Of a DNA stretch of 64,000 nt, positions 52,270 to 61,404 are shown one piece after another. The DNA is from an uncultured Sulfitobacter sp. Lineage in GTDB: Bacteria; Pseudomonadota; Alphaproteobacteria; Rhodobacterales; Rhodobacteraceae. How positions within the stretch are numbered: the first letter of the stretch is position 1; every line of letters starts with the position of its first letter. A program made the position numbers and the translations under genes. Where the stretch lies: assembly GCA_947492925.1 (NCBI GenBank), contig CANLOQ010000001.1, forward strand, positions 558,001 through 622,000, in the 5' to 3' direction. The notes beneath the pieces are model-generated. The model was given only the letters and a program-made list of their open reading frames with translations, was not told the DNA's origin and searched no databases.

Positions 52270-52890
52270 ATGAAACCTCAGGCGGTGGTTTTTGACATAG
52301 GCAATGTGCTGATCGAATGGCAGCCCGAACGGTTTTTCGATAGCGTCACCGGGGCCAACCGCCGCCGTGCGATGTTTGCCGCCGTTGATTTGCACGGCAT
52401 GAATGACCGCGTGGACCGGGGAGAGACATTTCGCGATGTCATTGTTGAAACCGCGCAGGCAACGCCGCACTGGCACGATGAGATCATGCTGTGGCACGAC
52501 CGCTGGCTGGACATGGCCGCACCCGCGATTGATCATTCCGTGCGCCTGATGACCGCGTTGCAGGCACGCGGCATACCGGTGTTTTCGCTTACCAATTTCG
52601 GCATCCAGACCTATGCACTGGCCAGCAGCCGCTATCCATTTTTGCGCGCGTTTGACCGTGACTTCATCTCGGGCCATATCGGTTCGATCAAACCGGATGC
52701 GGCAATCTATGAAACAGTAGAGCGCGAAAGCGGGCTGTTGCCGGAGGCGCTGTTGTTTACCGATGATCGGCCCGAAAATATCGCCGCTGCGCAAACACGT
52801 GGCTGGCAAACCCACATCTTTACCGGTTCGCAAGGCTGGGCCAAGCGACTGGTCAGCGCGGGTCTGTTGTCAGAGGAAGACGCGCTATGA
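52270..52890 (+). CDS. HAD-superfamily hydrolase (HAD-IA, YihX-like)
   Basis: A 206-residue phosphatase-like HAD protein. Motif I is VVFDIGNVLIEW with nucleophile D9 (the second acid position is Asn, as in YihX-type members), motif II VFSLTNF, motif III SIKPDAAIYE and motif IV LLFTDDRPENI. Likely a small-molecule phosphatase or dehalogenase. It overlaps the ornithine-cyclodeaminase-like gene by 4 nt. Confidence 0.9.
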   Translation: MKPQAVVFDIGNVLIEWQPERFFDSVTGANRRRAMFAAVDLHGMNDRVDRGETFRDVIVETAQATPHWHDEIMLWHDRWLDMAAPAIDHSVRLMTALQARGIPVFSLTNFGIQTYALASSRYPFLRAFDRDFISGHIGSIKPDAAIYETVERESGLLPEALLFTDDRPENIAAAQTRGWQTHIFTGSQGWAKRLVSAGLLSEEDAL

Positions 52891-53804
52891 CAATACCGAT
52901 GATCTCCTTCGATGCCGGTGAAGCCATACTCGACTGGATCGCGCTGACAGATGCGCTGGCTGCCGGACATGACCTGCCCCGCGCCGAGATTGGGGATACG
53001 TTTCTGTACCGCGGGGATGACACCCTTCTCAGCCGGGCAGCGTGGATTGACGGCCTTGGCATGGCCGTGAAAACCGCCACCATTTTCCCGGGCAATACCG
53101 CGCAGGGGCGACCGATGGTGAACGGTGGTCTGAATCTCTACGATGACGCGTCGGGCAGGCTGGCGGCCATCGTTGATTTTCATCTTGTTACGAAATGGAA
53201 AACCGCCGGTGACAGCCTTCTGGCGGCACGGCGGCTTGCGCGCCCGGACAGTCGCAACATCCTGATTGTTGGGGCAGGCAATCAGGGGCGTGCGCTTCAT
53301 GCCGCATATCGCGCGGCATTTCCGGATGCGGTCTTTACGGTCTGGAACCGAACCGCAGAAAACGCCCGCAAGATGGCGGAGGAACTGCCAGGATTGCGCG
53401 TTGCGGAAGACCTGCAAGACGCGGTGGCGCAGGCAGATATCATTACATCAGCGACCATGTCCACCGATCCGCTGATCAAGGGTGCGTGGCTGCGCCCGGG
53501 CCAACACGTTGACCTGATCGGGGCCTATCGCCCCGATATGCGGGAAGTGGACGACGACGCCCTGCGTCGGGCACGCATCTTTGTCGACAGTTTCGACACC
53601 ACCATCGGACATATCGGCGAAATCGAGATCCCGCTGCGTGCGGGGACGATCACCCGAAATGATTTGATTGCTGACTATTATTCACTTGACGCTTTTCAGC
53701 GGACTGATCCCGATGAGATCACTCTTTTCAAGAATGGCGGTGGTGCACATCTGGACCTGATGACATCCCGCTTTATTCTGGACAGGTGGACGGCGAAAGG
53801 ATGA
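52887..53804 (+). CDS. Ornithine cyclodeaminase/mu-crystallin-family protein
   Basis: A 305-residue NAD(P)-binding protein of the OCD/mu-crystallin family. Rossmann motif ILIVGAGNQGRALHAAY, the VWNRTAENARKMAEEL stretch and ITSATMSTDPLIKGAWLRPGQHVDLIGAYRPDMREVDDD are typical. Members cyclise ornithine, reduce ketimines (such as pyrroline carboxylate) or act as alanine dehydrogenase. The middle gene of a tight three-gene operon (4-nt overlaps on both sides). Confidence 0.9.
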   Translation: MTIPMISFDAGEAILDWIALTDALAAGHDLPRAEIGDTFLYRGDDTLLSRAAWIDGLGMAVKTATIFPGNTAQGRPMVNGGLNLYDDASGRLAAIVDFHLVTKWKTAGDSLLAARRLARPDSRNILIVGAGNQGRALHAAYRAAFPDAVFTVWNRTAENARKMAEELPGLRVAEDLQDAVAQADIITSATMSTDPLIKGAWLRPGQHVDLIGAYRPDMREVDDDALRRARIFVDSFDTTIGHIGEIEIPLRAGTITRNDLIADYYSLDAFQRTDPDEITLFKNGGGAHLDLMTSRFILDRWTAKG

Positions 53805-54727
53805 TCTGGCTTTGCATTCTTTTGGTCGTGATTGCCGCGCCATTTGTGATCGAACATCGCCGCCGCGTGATGGACGATGCTGCGCGGGGTTCTGCCACCG
53901 GACAGCTTGTGGAGCTGTCTCAGGGGGTGACACATTTCGCATGGGCCGGACCACAGAACGGGCCGGTTCTGGTGTGCATTCACGGGCTGACAACGCCCAG
54001 CTTTGTCTGGCGCGGAATGACGCGGGCGCTGGCGTTGGCCGGATACCGCGTGCTGACCTATGATCTGTACGGCCGGGGCTATTCCTCACGCCCCAAAGGG
54101 CCACAGGACCGGCGTTTCTTTCTGACACAGTTAAACGAACTTCTGGCCCGTGAAGGGGTCGGTGACGATCTGACGGTTGTGGGCTACTCGATGGGCGGTG
54201 CCATCGCCGCCACCTTTGCCGCCACCTATCCCGACCGTGTGCACCAGCTTGTTCTGCTGGCCCCCGCGGGTATGCGGGTGGTCAATGGCGGGCTGATCGG
54301 ATTTATCAAGCGGGTGCCGCTGCTGGGCGACTGGCTGGTGCTGGCGCTTTATCCCGCGATGCTGCGCAAAGGTCTGCGGGCAGAACGCCATATACCCGGC
54401 AGCGTGCCGCGCATCAACGATCTTCAACTGGCCGAAATTGAGGTGAAGGGCTTCAGCCCCGCAGTTCTGGCCAGCCTGCGCGGCATCCTGTCCGAAGACC
54501 TGTCGAAAGATCACAAGGCGCTGGCCGCACGCGGAACACCAGTGCTGGCCATCTGGGGTCGCAAGGATGAGGTGATCCCGCTGTCTTGCGTCGGCACGCT
54601 TGCAGAGTGGAACCGCGATGCCCGTCAAGAGGTGATCGACGGTGCCGGGCACGGACTGACCTACACCCACACGGACGAGGTGCTGCGGATCATGCGTGCG
54701 TGGTTGACACACCCCAAGGCGGACTGA
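53801..54727 (+). CDS. Alpha/beta hydrolase with N-terminal membrane anchor
   Basis: A 308-residue alpha/beta hydrolase. A hydrophobic N-terminus (IWLCILLVVIAAPFVI) acts as anchor. VCIHGLTTPSFVW holds the oxyanion loop, VGYSMGGAIAATFAA the nucleophilic Ser, and the C-terminal GAGHGLTYTH the catalytic His. ATG 53801 overlaps the preceding TGA (ATGA), so it is preferred to GTG 53786. The substrate is unknown. Its 3' end is 4 bp from a convergent MFS gene. Confidence 0.88.
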   Translation: MIWLCILLVVIAAPFVIEHRRRVMDDAARGSATGQLVELSQGVTHFAWAGPQNGPVLVCIHGLTTPSFVWRGMTRALALAGYRVLTYDLYGRGYSSRPKGPQDRRFFLTQLNELLAREGVGDDLTVVGYSMGGAIAATFAATYPDRVHQLVLLAPAGMRVVNGGLIGFIKRVPLLGDWLVLALYPAMLRKGLRAERHIPGSVPRINDLQLAEIEVKGFSPAVLASLRGILSEDLSKDHKALAARGTPVLAIWGRKDEVIPLSCVGTLAEWNRDARQEVIDGAGHGLTYTHTDEVLRIMRAWLTHPKAD

Positions 54728-54731
54728 AAAC

Positions 54732-55973
54732 CTAGGCCGTTACCAGCCCTTCAAGCCGCCGTTCGCGGATGGGCAGGTGTACAATTGCGCTGAATGCCCC
54801 AATACCAACGCCAATCCACCAGACAGCCGTGTAGCTGCCGTAGAGGTCATACATCTGACCGCCCAGCCACACGCCCAGAAAACTGCCCATCTGGTGGCTG
54901 AAGAATATGATCCCGTAAAGAGTGCCCATATAGCGTAGGCCGTAGATGTGCGCGACCAGACCAGAGGTCAGCGGCACCGTGGCCAGCCACAGCGCTCCCA
55001 TCCCAACCGAAAACAAGATGACAGAAACCGGTGTGATCGGCATCAGAATGAAGACCGCCGCGATAATCGTCCGGCCCGTATAGATGCCTGCCAGAAGATA
55101 CTTCTTGGAATAGCGTTTGCCCGCCCATCCTGCGGCAAGCGTTCCTGCGATGTTTGCAAGACCGATCAAAGATATCGCAACAGCACCCAGCGCCGATGTG
55201 GTCGTGATCCCAATGTTGTGCAAAACGCCACCCGCCAGAATGGGCCCACACATTTCGGTCACGAACGCGGGGAAGTGCGCAGTGATAAATGCCAGTTGAT
55301 ACCCGCAGGAGAAAAAGCCCAGGAAGATCAGCGTATATGACGGGTCCTTGAAGGCTTTAACCAGTATCTGCCCCAGACTTTCCTCCAGCTCTGCCTTGCT
55401 GGCCATCGCGGGCGCGCGCATCAGCGGCAGCGTCAGAATCAGCGAAAGGATCACGACTGCGAAAACCATGAATGTTGATTGCCATGTCAGAAAGGTCAGC
55501 ATCCATTCGGCCACGGGCGCACCAAACACTTGCCCCGCGCTGCCCGCTGCTGTTGCAATCGCCAGGGACATGGATCGGTGTTCATCCGAGGACGCGCGGC
55601 CTACGACGGCAAGGATCACACCAAAGCCTGTTCCCGCGATGCCAAAACCAACCAGCCAAGCATAAGCCTGATGTTCAAAAGGAGTGACGGACCCCGCGGT
55701 CAGCACCATACCCAGCGCATACACAATCGCACCGATGATGATGGCCCGCCTGTCCCCGATTTTTTCGGCAAGCGCCCCAAAGATTGGCTGGCCGATGCCC
55801 CAGGCAAGGTTCTGGATTGCGATCGCAAGCGAAAATTCAGCCCGTGCCCAGCCAAATTCATCTGCCACGGGAATCTGGAACACACCGAAAGAGGCACGTA
55901 CCGCAAAGCTGACCATAATGATCACACAGCCGACGATCAGCACCGGTGTATATATTGATTGTCTTTGTTCCAA
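54732..55973 (-). CDS. MFS transporter (monocarboxylate/OFA-like)
   Basis: A 413-residue carrier with 12 predicted helices. Conserved MFS phrases include FGVFQIPVADEFGW, GDRRAIIIGAIVYALGMVL after helix 2 and TWQSTFMVFAVV. The layout resembles the oxalate:formate/monocarboxylate subfamily. No ATG lies in a suitable place; TTG 55973 with GAGGG seven bases upstream is the likely start. The substrate is not readable. Confidence 0.87.
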   Translation of the reverse strand: MEQRQSIYTPVLIVGCVIIMVSFAVRASFGVFQIPVADEFGWARAEFSLAIAIQNLAWGIGQPIFGALAEKIGDRRAIIIGAIVYALGMVLTAGSVTPFEHQAYAWLVGFGIAGTGFGVILAVVGRASSDEHRSMSLAIATAAGSAGQVFGAPVAEWMLTFLTWQSTFMVFAVVILSLILTLPLMRAPAMASKAELEESLGQILVKAFKDPSYTLIFLGFFSCGYQLAFITAHFPAFVTEMCGPILAGGVLHNIGITTTSALGAVAISLIGLANIAGTLAAGWAGKRYSKKYLLAGIYTGRTIIAAVFILMPITPVSVILFSVGMGALWLATVPLTSGLVAHIYGLRYMGTLYGIIFFSHQMGSFLGVWLGGQMYDLYGSYTAVWWIGVGIGAFSAIVHLPIRERRLEGLVTA

Positions 55974-56109
55974 CGTCGCGCCCTCAGCCTTGCCGGATTA
56001 CGTTTCCGCAAAACCGATACCGCGTCAAATCAAGCCTTGTGAAGAGCAATGCAACCCGAATGAATGGCACCGCTTTTCAAACGCCCTGCGGATAGGATAA
56101 GCCTGTCTC

Positions 56110-57186
56110 ATGACCACCCTGCGCGAGACCTACGAAAGCCTGATTGCCGACGGCACATTGCACGCCGACCCTGCGCAAGAGGCGGTGCTGGCAGAGTTTG
56201 ACCGCATCCGCGACGCACTTTTGGTGCCGGTGAAGAAGGGGCTTTTTCGCAAGGCACCGGAACCGCCACAGGGTTTGTATCTGTGGGGGGGTGTGGGCCG
56301 CGGGAAATCCATGCTGATGGATATGTTCGTGAATCATCTGGACGGTATTCCCTCAAGGCGGGTGCATTTCCATGCCTTCATGCAGGAAATCCACGCGGCG
56401 ATGCATGAGGCGCGAAAAACGGGTGTCGACGACGCAATTGCGCCGGTGGCCGCCGATGTCGCCGCCTCTGTGCGCCTGCTTGCTTTTGACGAAATGCAGA
56501 TCACCGATATTACCGATGCCATGATCGTCGGGCGGTTGTTTCAGGCGCTTTTTTCAGCTGGTGTCGTGGTGGTGACCACCTCAAACCGCATTCCTGATGC
56601 GCTCTATAAGGACGGTCTGAACCGAAACCTCTTTTTGCCCTTCATTGAGCTGATCAAGGAAAAGATGGTGGTGCATGAATTGGCCAGCCCCAAGGATTAC
56701 CGTCAGGATAGGCTCGCGGGCAATCCGGTGTATTTCAGTCCCGTCAACGCAGAAGCGCGCGCGGCAATGGATGCGGTTTGGGATGATTTGGCCGGTGTGC
56801 CCGGCACGCCGCTGGTTCTGCGCGTGAAGGGCCGGGATGTCGAACTTCCGCGATATCATAACGGCATGGCCCGCGCGCGGTTTCACGACCTTTGCGGGAA
56901 ACCGCTGGGTCCGGCGGATTACCTTGCATTAGCCGACGCCGTGCGGGTGCTGATGATCGACGACATTCCCGCTTTGGGCCGCACGAATTTTAACGAAGCC
57001 AAACGATTTGTGACCCTGATCGATGCCCTCTATGAGGCGCGCGTGCGGCTTATCTGTTCCGCAGCGGCCAAGCCCGAAATGCTCTATCTCGAAGGGGAGG
57101 GTACGTTTGAATTCGAGCGTACCGCGTCACGCCTGCGCGAAATGCAGGCGGACGGCTGGGGCGCAGAGACGGGCGGGGCATCTTAG
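56110..57186 (+). CDS. zapE: Cell-division protein ZapE (AFG1-like ATPase)
   Basis: A 358-residue P-loop ATPase of the AFG1/ZapE family, which in E. coli acts at the division ring under stress. Walker A GGVGRGKS (60-67), HFHAFMQEIH, Walker B LLAFDEMQ (D127, E128) and TSNRIPDALYKDGLNR are all present. The C-terminus contains FERTASRLREMQ, typical of the family. It is a monocistronic-looking gene with weak ribosome-site signal. Confidence 0.93.
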   Translation: MTTLRETYESLIADGTLHADPAQEAVLAEFDRIRDALLVPVKKGLFRKAPEPPQGLYLWGGVGRGKSMLMDMFVNHLDGIPSRRVHFHAFMQEIHAAMHEARKTGVDDAIAPVAADVAASVRLLAFDEMQITDITDAMIVGRLFQALFSAGVVVVTTSNRIPDALYKDGLNRNLFLPFIELIKEKMVVHELASPKDYRQDRLAGNPVYFSPVNAEARAAMDAVWDDLAGVPGTPLVLRVKGRDVELPRYHNGMARARFHDLCGKPLGPADYLALADAVRVLMIDDIPALGRTNFNEAKRFVTLIDALYEARVRLICSAAAKPEMLYLEGEGTFEFERTASRLREMQADGWGAETGGAS

Positions 57187-57285
57187 GGCGTTTGGCCTTA
57201 GCGATGGACCAACCGGGCCTCTCACACTTGCCGCATTTCCGGACCTTTGTGGGAAAACAAATCCCCCAGTCAAAGGTGGGACGAT

Positions 57286-57477
57286 TCAATCAGACGCGAG
57301 GAAAACGCCGCTTCTCGTGACTGTGTCTTCGGGATGGTAAGGCGCATTGCCCATATAAAGGGACCACAGACCACCAACGATGATCCCGACACCCGAGATT
57401 ACAAATAGAAATTGGGTAATGCCGCGACGGTCCGGCTTGTTTGTCAGATCGCGGGCAGCGCTGGTGCTCTGGTTCAT
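57286..57477 (-). CDS. Small single-span membrane protein
   Basis: A 63-residue hypothetical protein with one hydrophobic segment (FLFVISGVGIIVGGLWSLYM) between a polar N-terminus and an acidic tail. ATG 57477 is supported by GAGGA eight bases upstream; the frame to 57510 is not needed. Resembles small Roseobacter-type membrane proteins of unknown role. Convergent to zapE. Confidence 0.65.
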   Translation of the reverse strand: MNQSTSAARDLTNKPDRRGITQFLFVISGVGIIVGGLWSLYMGNAPYHPEDTVTRSGVFLASD

Positions 57478-57647
57478 AATGTTAGTCCTCGATTGCCAGA
57501 TCTGTGCCACAGCAGCACAACCGGCGTGATCAGAGGCTACAACACGAAGCTTAACCTGAGGATACGTTCGAGAATTTTTGTCAGAACCTGAGTCATTTTC
57601 GCCAGCATGTCATCCGGGACAGCGCCGCGACCTGACAGCAGATGTAC

Positions 57648-58019
57648 TCAGGTGGTTTCCACACAGTGTCGCCGGAATGCACTTTTCAGCATGTCCAGCT
57701 CCGCGCGCAACAGATCGACCTCCACCCGCAAATCCTCGGTCAGCTCTTCCCCGGCAATCAGTGTGACATGGCCGATTTTCACGTCTGCTTCGGCATCGCG
57801 GATGATCAGCGTCTGGATGCCATCAGCAATCGCTTGCGGCGGGATCGGGATGGACAGCGCCCAGTGATCGGCGCTTTGGTTATGCGTCAAAAGGATGTCG
57901 GAGATGACATTACCGTCATGCGTCACCTCGACGGCAGGCGGGTCTTCACCCATGCCGGTGATGATCCCCTGCCAGATGCCTTCTTTCATTTTGGTTTTTG
58001 TCAATTGCAGCGCGGACAT
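57648..58019 (-). CDS. Hypothetical protein, Roseobacter-type
   Basis: A 123-residue protein, family not recognised. It is probably beta-rich (EGIWQGIITGMGEDPPAVEVTH, WALSIPIPPQAIADGIQTLIIRD, IGHVTLIAGEEL) with a short C-terminal helix (LRVEVDLLRAELDMLKSAFRRH) that could form a coiled coil. GGAG precedes ATG 58019. It lies 20 bp downstream of the DUF6478 gene on the same strand, so the two are probably co-expressed. The 170 bp between this gene and the small membrane protein show nothing further. Confidence 0.72.
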   Translation of the reverse strand: MSALQLTKTKMKEGIWQGIITGMGEDPPAVEVTHDGNVISDILLTHNQSADHWALSIPIPPQAIADGIQTLIIRDAEADVKIGHVTLIAGEELTEDLRVEVDLLRAELDMLKSAFRRHCVETT

Positions 58020-58039
58020 GTGGCGGCTCCGTTAAGAGG

Positions 58040-58813
58040 TCAAAGGTGGGCGCGGGGGCGGCGCGAGAACGTCAGATCACGCAGCACGACCTGATTCATC
58101 TGTGGCCCCTCAAAGATCAGGTCGATCCACGCACGTTCCACCCGCTTTTCGTTCAGGTTTGAGTAGGCCAGATCAAATTCAACCCGGTGGTTTTCTTCGT
58201 TCAGTGGCAATTCGCGCACGATCTGTTCGGTGTTCGGTCCGTGCTTGATGTTCAGCCGCGCGAAAATCTCCAGCGGCTTTTCCAGCTCTACGATCGCGTC
58301 CATCCGCAGAAGGTGCGTACGCTTGAGGCCTTTGATCCCGTCCTCCGGCAGATCCACCACCAGTGACAGGAACGATCCGTCGAACTGGAAAACGTCCATG
58401 CGCAAACCGTAGGGGGCCAGATCAGCCTCGCGCAGATTGCGCAACTGGCGCAGGGACAATTCGGAAAAGGCACAGTCGTGAAACAACGTTACCTCTTCGC
58501 CCAGCATGGACTTGGTCTGCACCGCAGCAAGACCGGGCGTTGCCAAAGGTCCGCGCCACAGCTCGGGTCGCCACGCCCAATCGGCGTTATGCGGTTTGGG
58601 AAAGCTGGTGGAGCCGACGATGGGCAGCGCCAGCCGTTCGTCGGCGGTGTGGATCAGGCGGTCCAGATGCATCTTGAGCGCACGGGCGCGGTTGCGCTGG
58701 CGGCGCAGAATGGGGATTTCGGTGTCGGGCGCGCGGCGTGCGGCCCGGGCCCAGCGCATGATATTGCGCGAGAACACCTTCCCATCCAGAAAGCCCATTG
58801 AGATTTTCGACAT
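58040..58813 (-). CDS. DUF6478-family hypothetical protein
   Basis: A 257-residue protein matching a family restricted largely to Rhodobacterales. Recognisable stretches are RNRARALKMHLDRLIHTADERLALP, FPKPHNADWAWRPELWRGPL and EVTLFHDCAFSELSLRQLRN. No catalytic motif is visible, and the middle is beta-rich (LRMDVFQFDGSFLSLVVDLPE). The start at ATG 58813 avoids an unlikely basic extension to 58867. Function unknown. Confidence 0.8.
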   Translation of the reverse strand: MSKISMGFLDGKVFSRNIMRWARAARRAPDTEIPILRRQRNRARALKMHLDRLIHTADERLALPIVGSTSFPKPHNADWAWRPELWRGPLATPGLAAVQTKSMLGEEVTLFHDCAFSELSLRQLRNLREADLAPYGLRMDVFQFDGSFLSLVVDLPEDGIKGLKRTHLLRMDAIVELEKPLEIFARLNIKHGPNTEQIVRELPLNEENHRVEFDLAYSNLNEKRVERAWIDLIFEGPQMNQVVLRDLTFSRRPRAHL

Positions 58814-58941
58814 GACTGCGCGCGCCTTGATGGTTCTTGTGCGTTGCGCAGACTGTATCGCCGTCAAAGGTTTCGTTCAAATAAATTGGCAACAATCCGT
58901 GGGAAATTCTCACTGCGTTGCCAGATCCGAAACAGTAAACA

Positions 58942-59499
58942 CTAAGATCCCGCGCGCGACTCCGCGATCACCTCGTCCAGCAGGCCGCGCCCCTGCGCAG
59001 TGGTTGCCGCTCCACCTTCGGGCCCAAAAAACGCAAGGCTCATGACCTGTGTGCCGACCTGCGCCGTACCGCGCCAGTGCGAGGGGCTCAGACCCTCGGC
59101 CGGAGTGGCCCCGCGCGCACGAAAGGTCACCTTTGCCTCTGACTGTGCGGCATCCGTGACATCCTGAAGGGTCAGGGCCTCTGCCGTCTGTCCGGGTGTC
59201 GGAATCGTTGCGCCCGCCAGCGCAAAGCTTGCCGTGATGATGCCGCGCGGCGCGCTTCCCGCCGCCGACGGTGCGCCCAATGCGTCACAGCGCGCCATCA
59301 GCGCAAAGTTCTGTTTAAGGCTTTTTGCGTCAATACAGTATCCGGCAGGCGGTTTCAGCGTCACTGCGCCAAACGCCATGCGGGCCTGCGACACGGCAAC
59401 AGCACTACTTCCACCAAATGCACTCGTTACATCCTCGCATCCGGCCAACAGGCCAGACGCGAGGCACAGGCCAACGGCCCTACAGATCCATGTAGTCAT
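58942..59499 (-). CDS. Hypothetical lipoprotein
   Basis: A 185-residue protein with a clear lipoprotein signal ([15 protein letters not shown]) after ATG 59499. The mature part carries [15 protein letters not shown] and [10 protein letters not shown], suggesting a disulfide, and otherwise shows no known domain. It starts inside the 3' end of ilvD (20-nt overlap), implying co-transcription. Similar small lipoproteins follow ilvD in roseobacters as far as I recall; the function is unknown. Confidence 0.78.
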   Translation of the reverse strand: MTTWICRAVGLCLASGLLAGCEDVTSAFGGSSAVAVSQARMAFGAVTLKPPAGYCIDAKSLKQNFALMARCDALGAPSAAGSAPRGIITASFALAGATIPTPGQTAEALTLQDVTDAAQSEAKVTFRARGATPAEGLSPSHWRGTAQVGTQVMSLAFFGPEGGAATTAQGRGLLDEVIAESRAGS

Positions 59500-61246
59500 G
59501 CGTTTCCGCCTTGGCACCCGGATGTGTGACGGCACCCAGATAAGTCGGGCCGACAAGCTGCGCGTATTTCCACAGCGCTCCGGAGGCATAATTCGTCTCG
59601 CGCGGGCCTTTCCACTCGGCTTTGCGCTTGGCCAGTTCTTCGTCGCTCAGGGCAACGTCGATGGATCCTTTAATCGCATTGATTGTGATCATATCGCCGT
59701 TTTGCAGCAAACCGATGGGGCCACCCATCGCGGCCTCCGGTCCCACGTGGCCTACGCAAAAGCCGCGCGTCGCACCCGAGAAACGACCGTCGGTGATCAA
59801 CGCTACTTTCTTGCCCATGCCCTGACCCGACAGCGCTGCCGTGGTCGCCAGCATCTCGCGCATGCCAGGGCCACCGCGTGGCCCTTCGTTGCGGATCACA
59901 AAAACGTCGCCTTCGGAATATGTGCGGTTCTGTACCGCCTCAAACGCGTCCTGTTCGCATTCAAAGATCAGGGCGGGACCTGTAAAGACGATGTCATCCT
60001 CGCCCATGCCCGCAATCTTCACGATGGCGCCTTCGGGGGCCAGGTTGCCCTTGAGGCCGACAACACCACCCGTGGTGGACAAAGGCGTCGTAACCGAGTG
60101 GATCACTTTGCCGTCCGCCTCACGCTCCACACGGTCCAGCACTTCGCCCATGCTTTCGCCCGTGGCGGTCATGCAATCGAGGTGGATCAGCCCCGCCTTG
60201 CGCAGCTCTTTCATCACGACTGGCACGCCGCCTGCCTCATAAAGGTCCTTGGCGACGTAAGCGCCGCCGGGCTTCATATCGACGAAATAAGGCGTGTCGC
60301 GGAAGATTTCACAAACGTCCTCAAGGAAAAACTCGATCCCCGCCTCATGCGCCATCGCGGGCAGGTGGAGACCCGCGTTGGTGGAGCCACCCGTGCAGGC
60401 CACGATCCGCGCTGCGTTTTCGAATGCTTCTCGCGTACAGATATCACGCGCGCGAATGTTCTTTTCGATCAGGTGCATCACCGCAGCACCCGATGCATGG
60501 CCATATTCGTCGCGGTCCTTGTAGGGCGCGGGCATGCCGGAGGAATTGGGCAGCGCAAGACCGATTGCTTCAGACACACAGGCCATCGTGTTGGCGGTAA
60601 ACTGGCCACCGCACGCCCCGGCGGAAGGGCAGGCGACACGCTCAAGAATTTCCAGCTCGGCCTCGGTCATGGTGCCGGACTGGTAGTTGCCGACGGCCTC
60701 GAACATATCCTGAACCGTCAGATCACGCTCGGCAAAGGACTGGGGCACATCCGCCCCCTTGGGTGCCTTGCCCGGCAGGATCGACCCGCCATAAAGGAAC
60801 ACGGACGGCGTGTTCAGACGCAGCATCGCCATCATCATACCCGGCAGGGATTTGTCGCAGCCCGCAAGACCCACGATCGCGTCGTAGCAGTGCCCGCGCA
60901 TCGTCAGCTCGACCGTATCCGCAATCGCCTCACGGCTCGCCAGCGAAGATCGCATCCCTTCGTGGCCCATCGCAATGCCGTCGGTGACGGTGATCGTGGT
61001 GAATTCGCGCGGCGTGCCCTGTTCGGATTTCACACCGGCCTTGACCGCCTGTGCCTGACGGCTCAGCGCGATGTTGCACGGTGCCGCCTCGTTCCAGCAA
61101 GTCGCGACGCCGACCAAGGGTTGATGAATTTCCTCATCCGTCATGCCCATCGCGTAATAGTAGGACCGGTGCGGTGCGCGCGCGGGCCCTTCGGTCACGT
61201 GGCGGCTGGGCAGTTTGGTTTTATCAAAGCGTTGGTTGCTGGACAT
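59480..61246 (-). CDS. ilvD: Dihydroxy-acid dehydratase
   Basis: Iron-sulfur dehydratase (588 aa) that makes 2-keto acids in valine, isoleucine and pantothenate synthesis. Likely cluster ligands are C57 (APCN), C130 (AGCDKSLPG) and C212 ([12 protein letters not shown]). [15 protein letters not shown] and [20 protein letters not shown] are family signatures. GGGAG lies nine bases before ATG 61246. The C-terminal 20 nt overlap the lipoprotein gene. Confidence 0.97.
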   Translation of the reverse strand: MSSNQRFDKTKLPSRHVTEGPARAPHRSYYYAMGMTDEEIHQPLVGVATCWNEAAPCNIALSRQAQAVKAGVKSEQGTPREFTTITVTDGIAMGHEGMRSSLASREAIADTVELTMRGHCYDAIVGLAGCDKSLPGMMMAMLRLNTPSVFLYGGSILPGKAPKGADVPQSFAERDLTVQDMFEAVGNYQSGTMTEAELEILERVACPSAGACGGQFTANTMACVSEAIGLALPNSSGMPAPYKDRDEYGHASGAAVMHLIEKNIRARDICTREAFENAARIVACTGGSTNAGLHLPAMAHEAGIEFFLEDVCEIFRDTPYFVDMKPGGAYVAKDLYEAGGVPVVMKELRKAGLIHLDCMTATGESMGEVLDRVEREADGKVIHSVTTPLSTTGGVVGLKGNLAPEGAIVKIAGMGEDDIVFTGPALIFECEQDAFEAVQNRTYSEGDVFVIRNEGPRGGPGMREMLATTAALSGQGMGKKVALITDGRFSGATRGFCVGHVGPEAAMGGPIGLLQNGDMITINAIKGSIDVALSDEELAKRKAEWKGPRETNYASGALWKYAQLVGPTYLGAVTHPGAKAETHDYMDL

Positions 61247-61404
61247 GTTGCGTGGCTCCCTGAAGTCGTTTTACCCGGAATAGTCGCGCACGCGGGGTGC
61301 TGCAAGGCAAAGTGGCGATGTTGTAAAGGCCCGGGGCGCGCCCTAGGTATGCAATAAGACGTATAAGGGACTAAGCCGGCCCCGCTCATTCCGAAAGTCC
61401 CCGC

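Noticed and set aside
59234-61357. 707-codon open frame on the plus strand opposite ilvD
   Set aside because: It is the antisense shadow of a highly conserved dihydroxy-acid dehydratase gene; the translated product shows no family pattern and no ribosome site.
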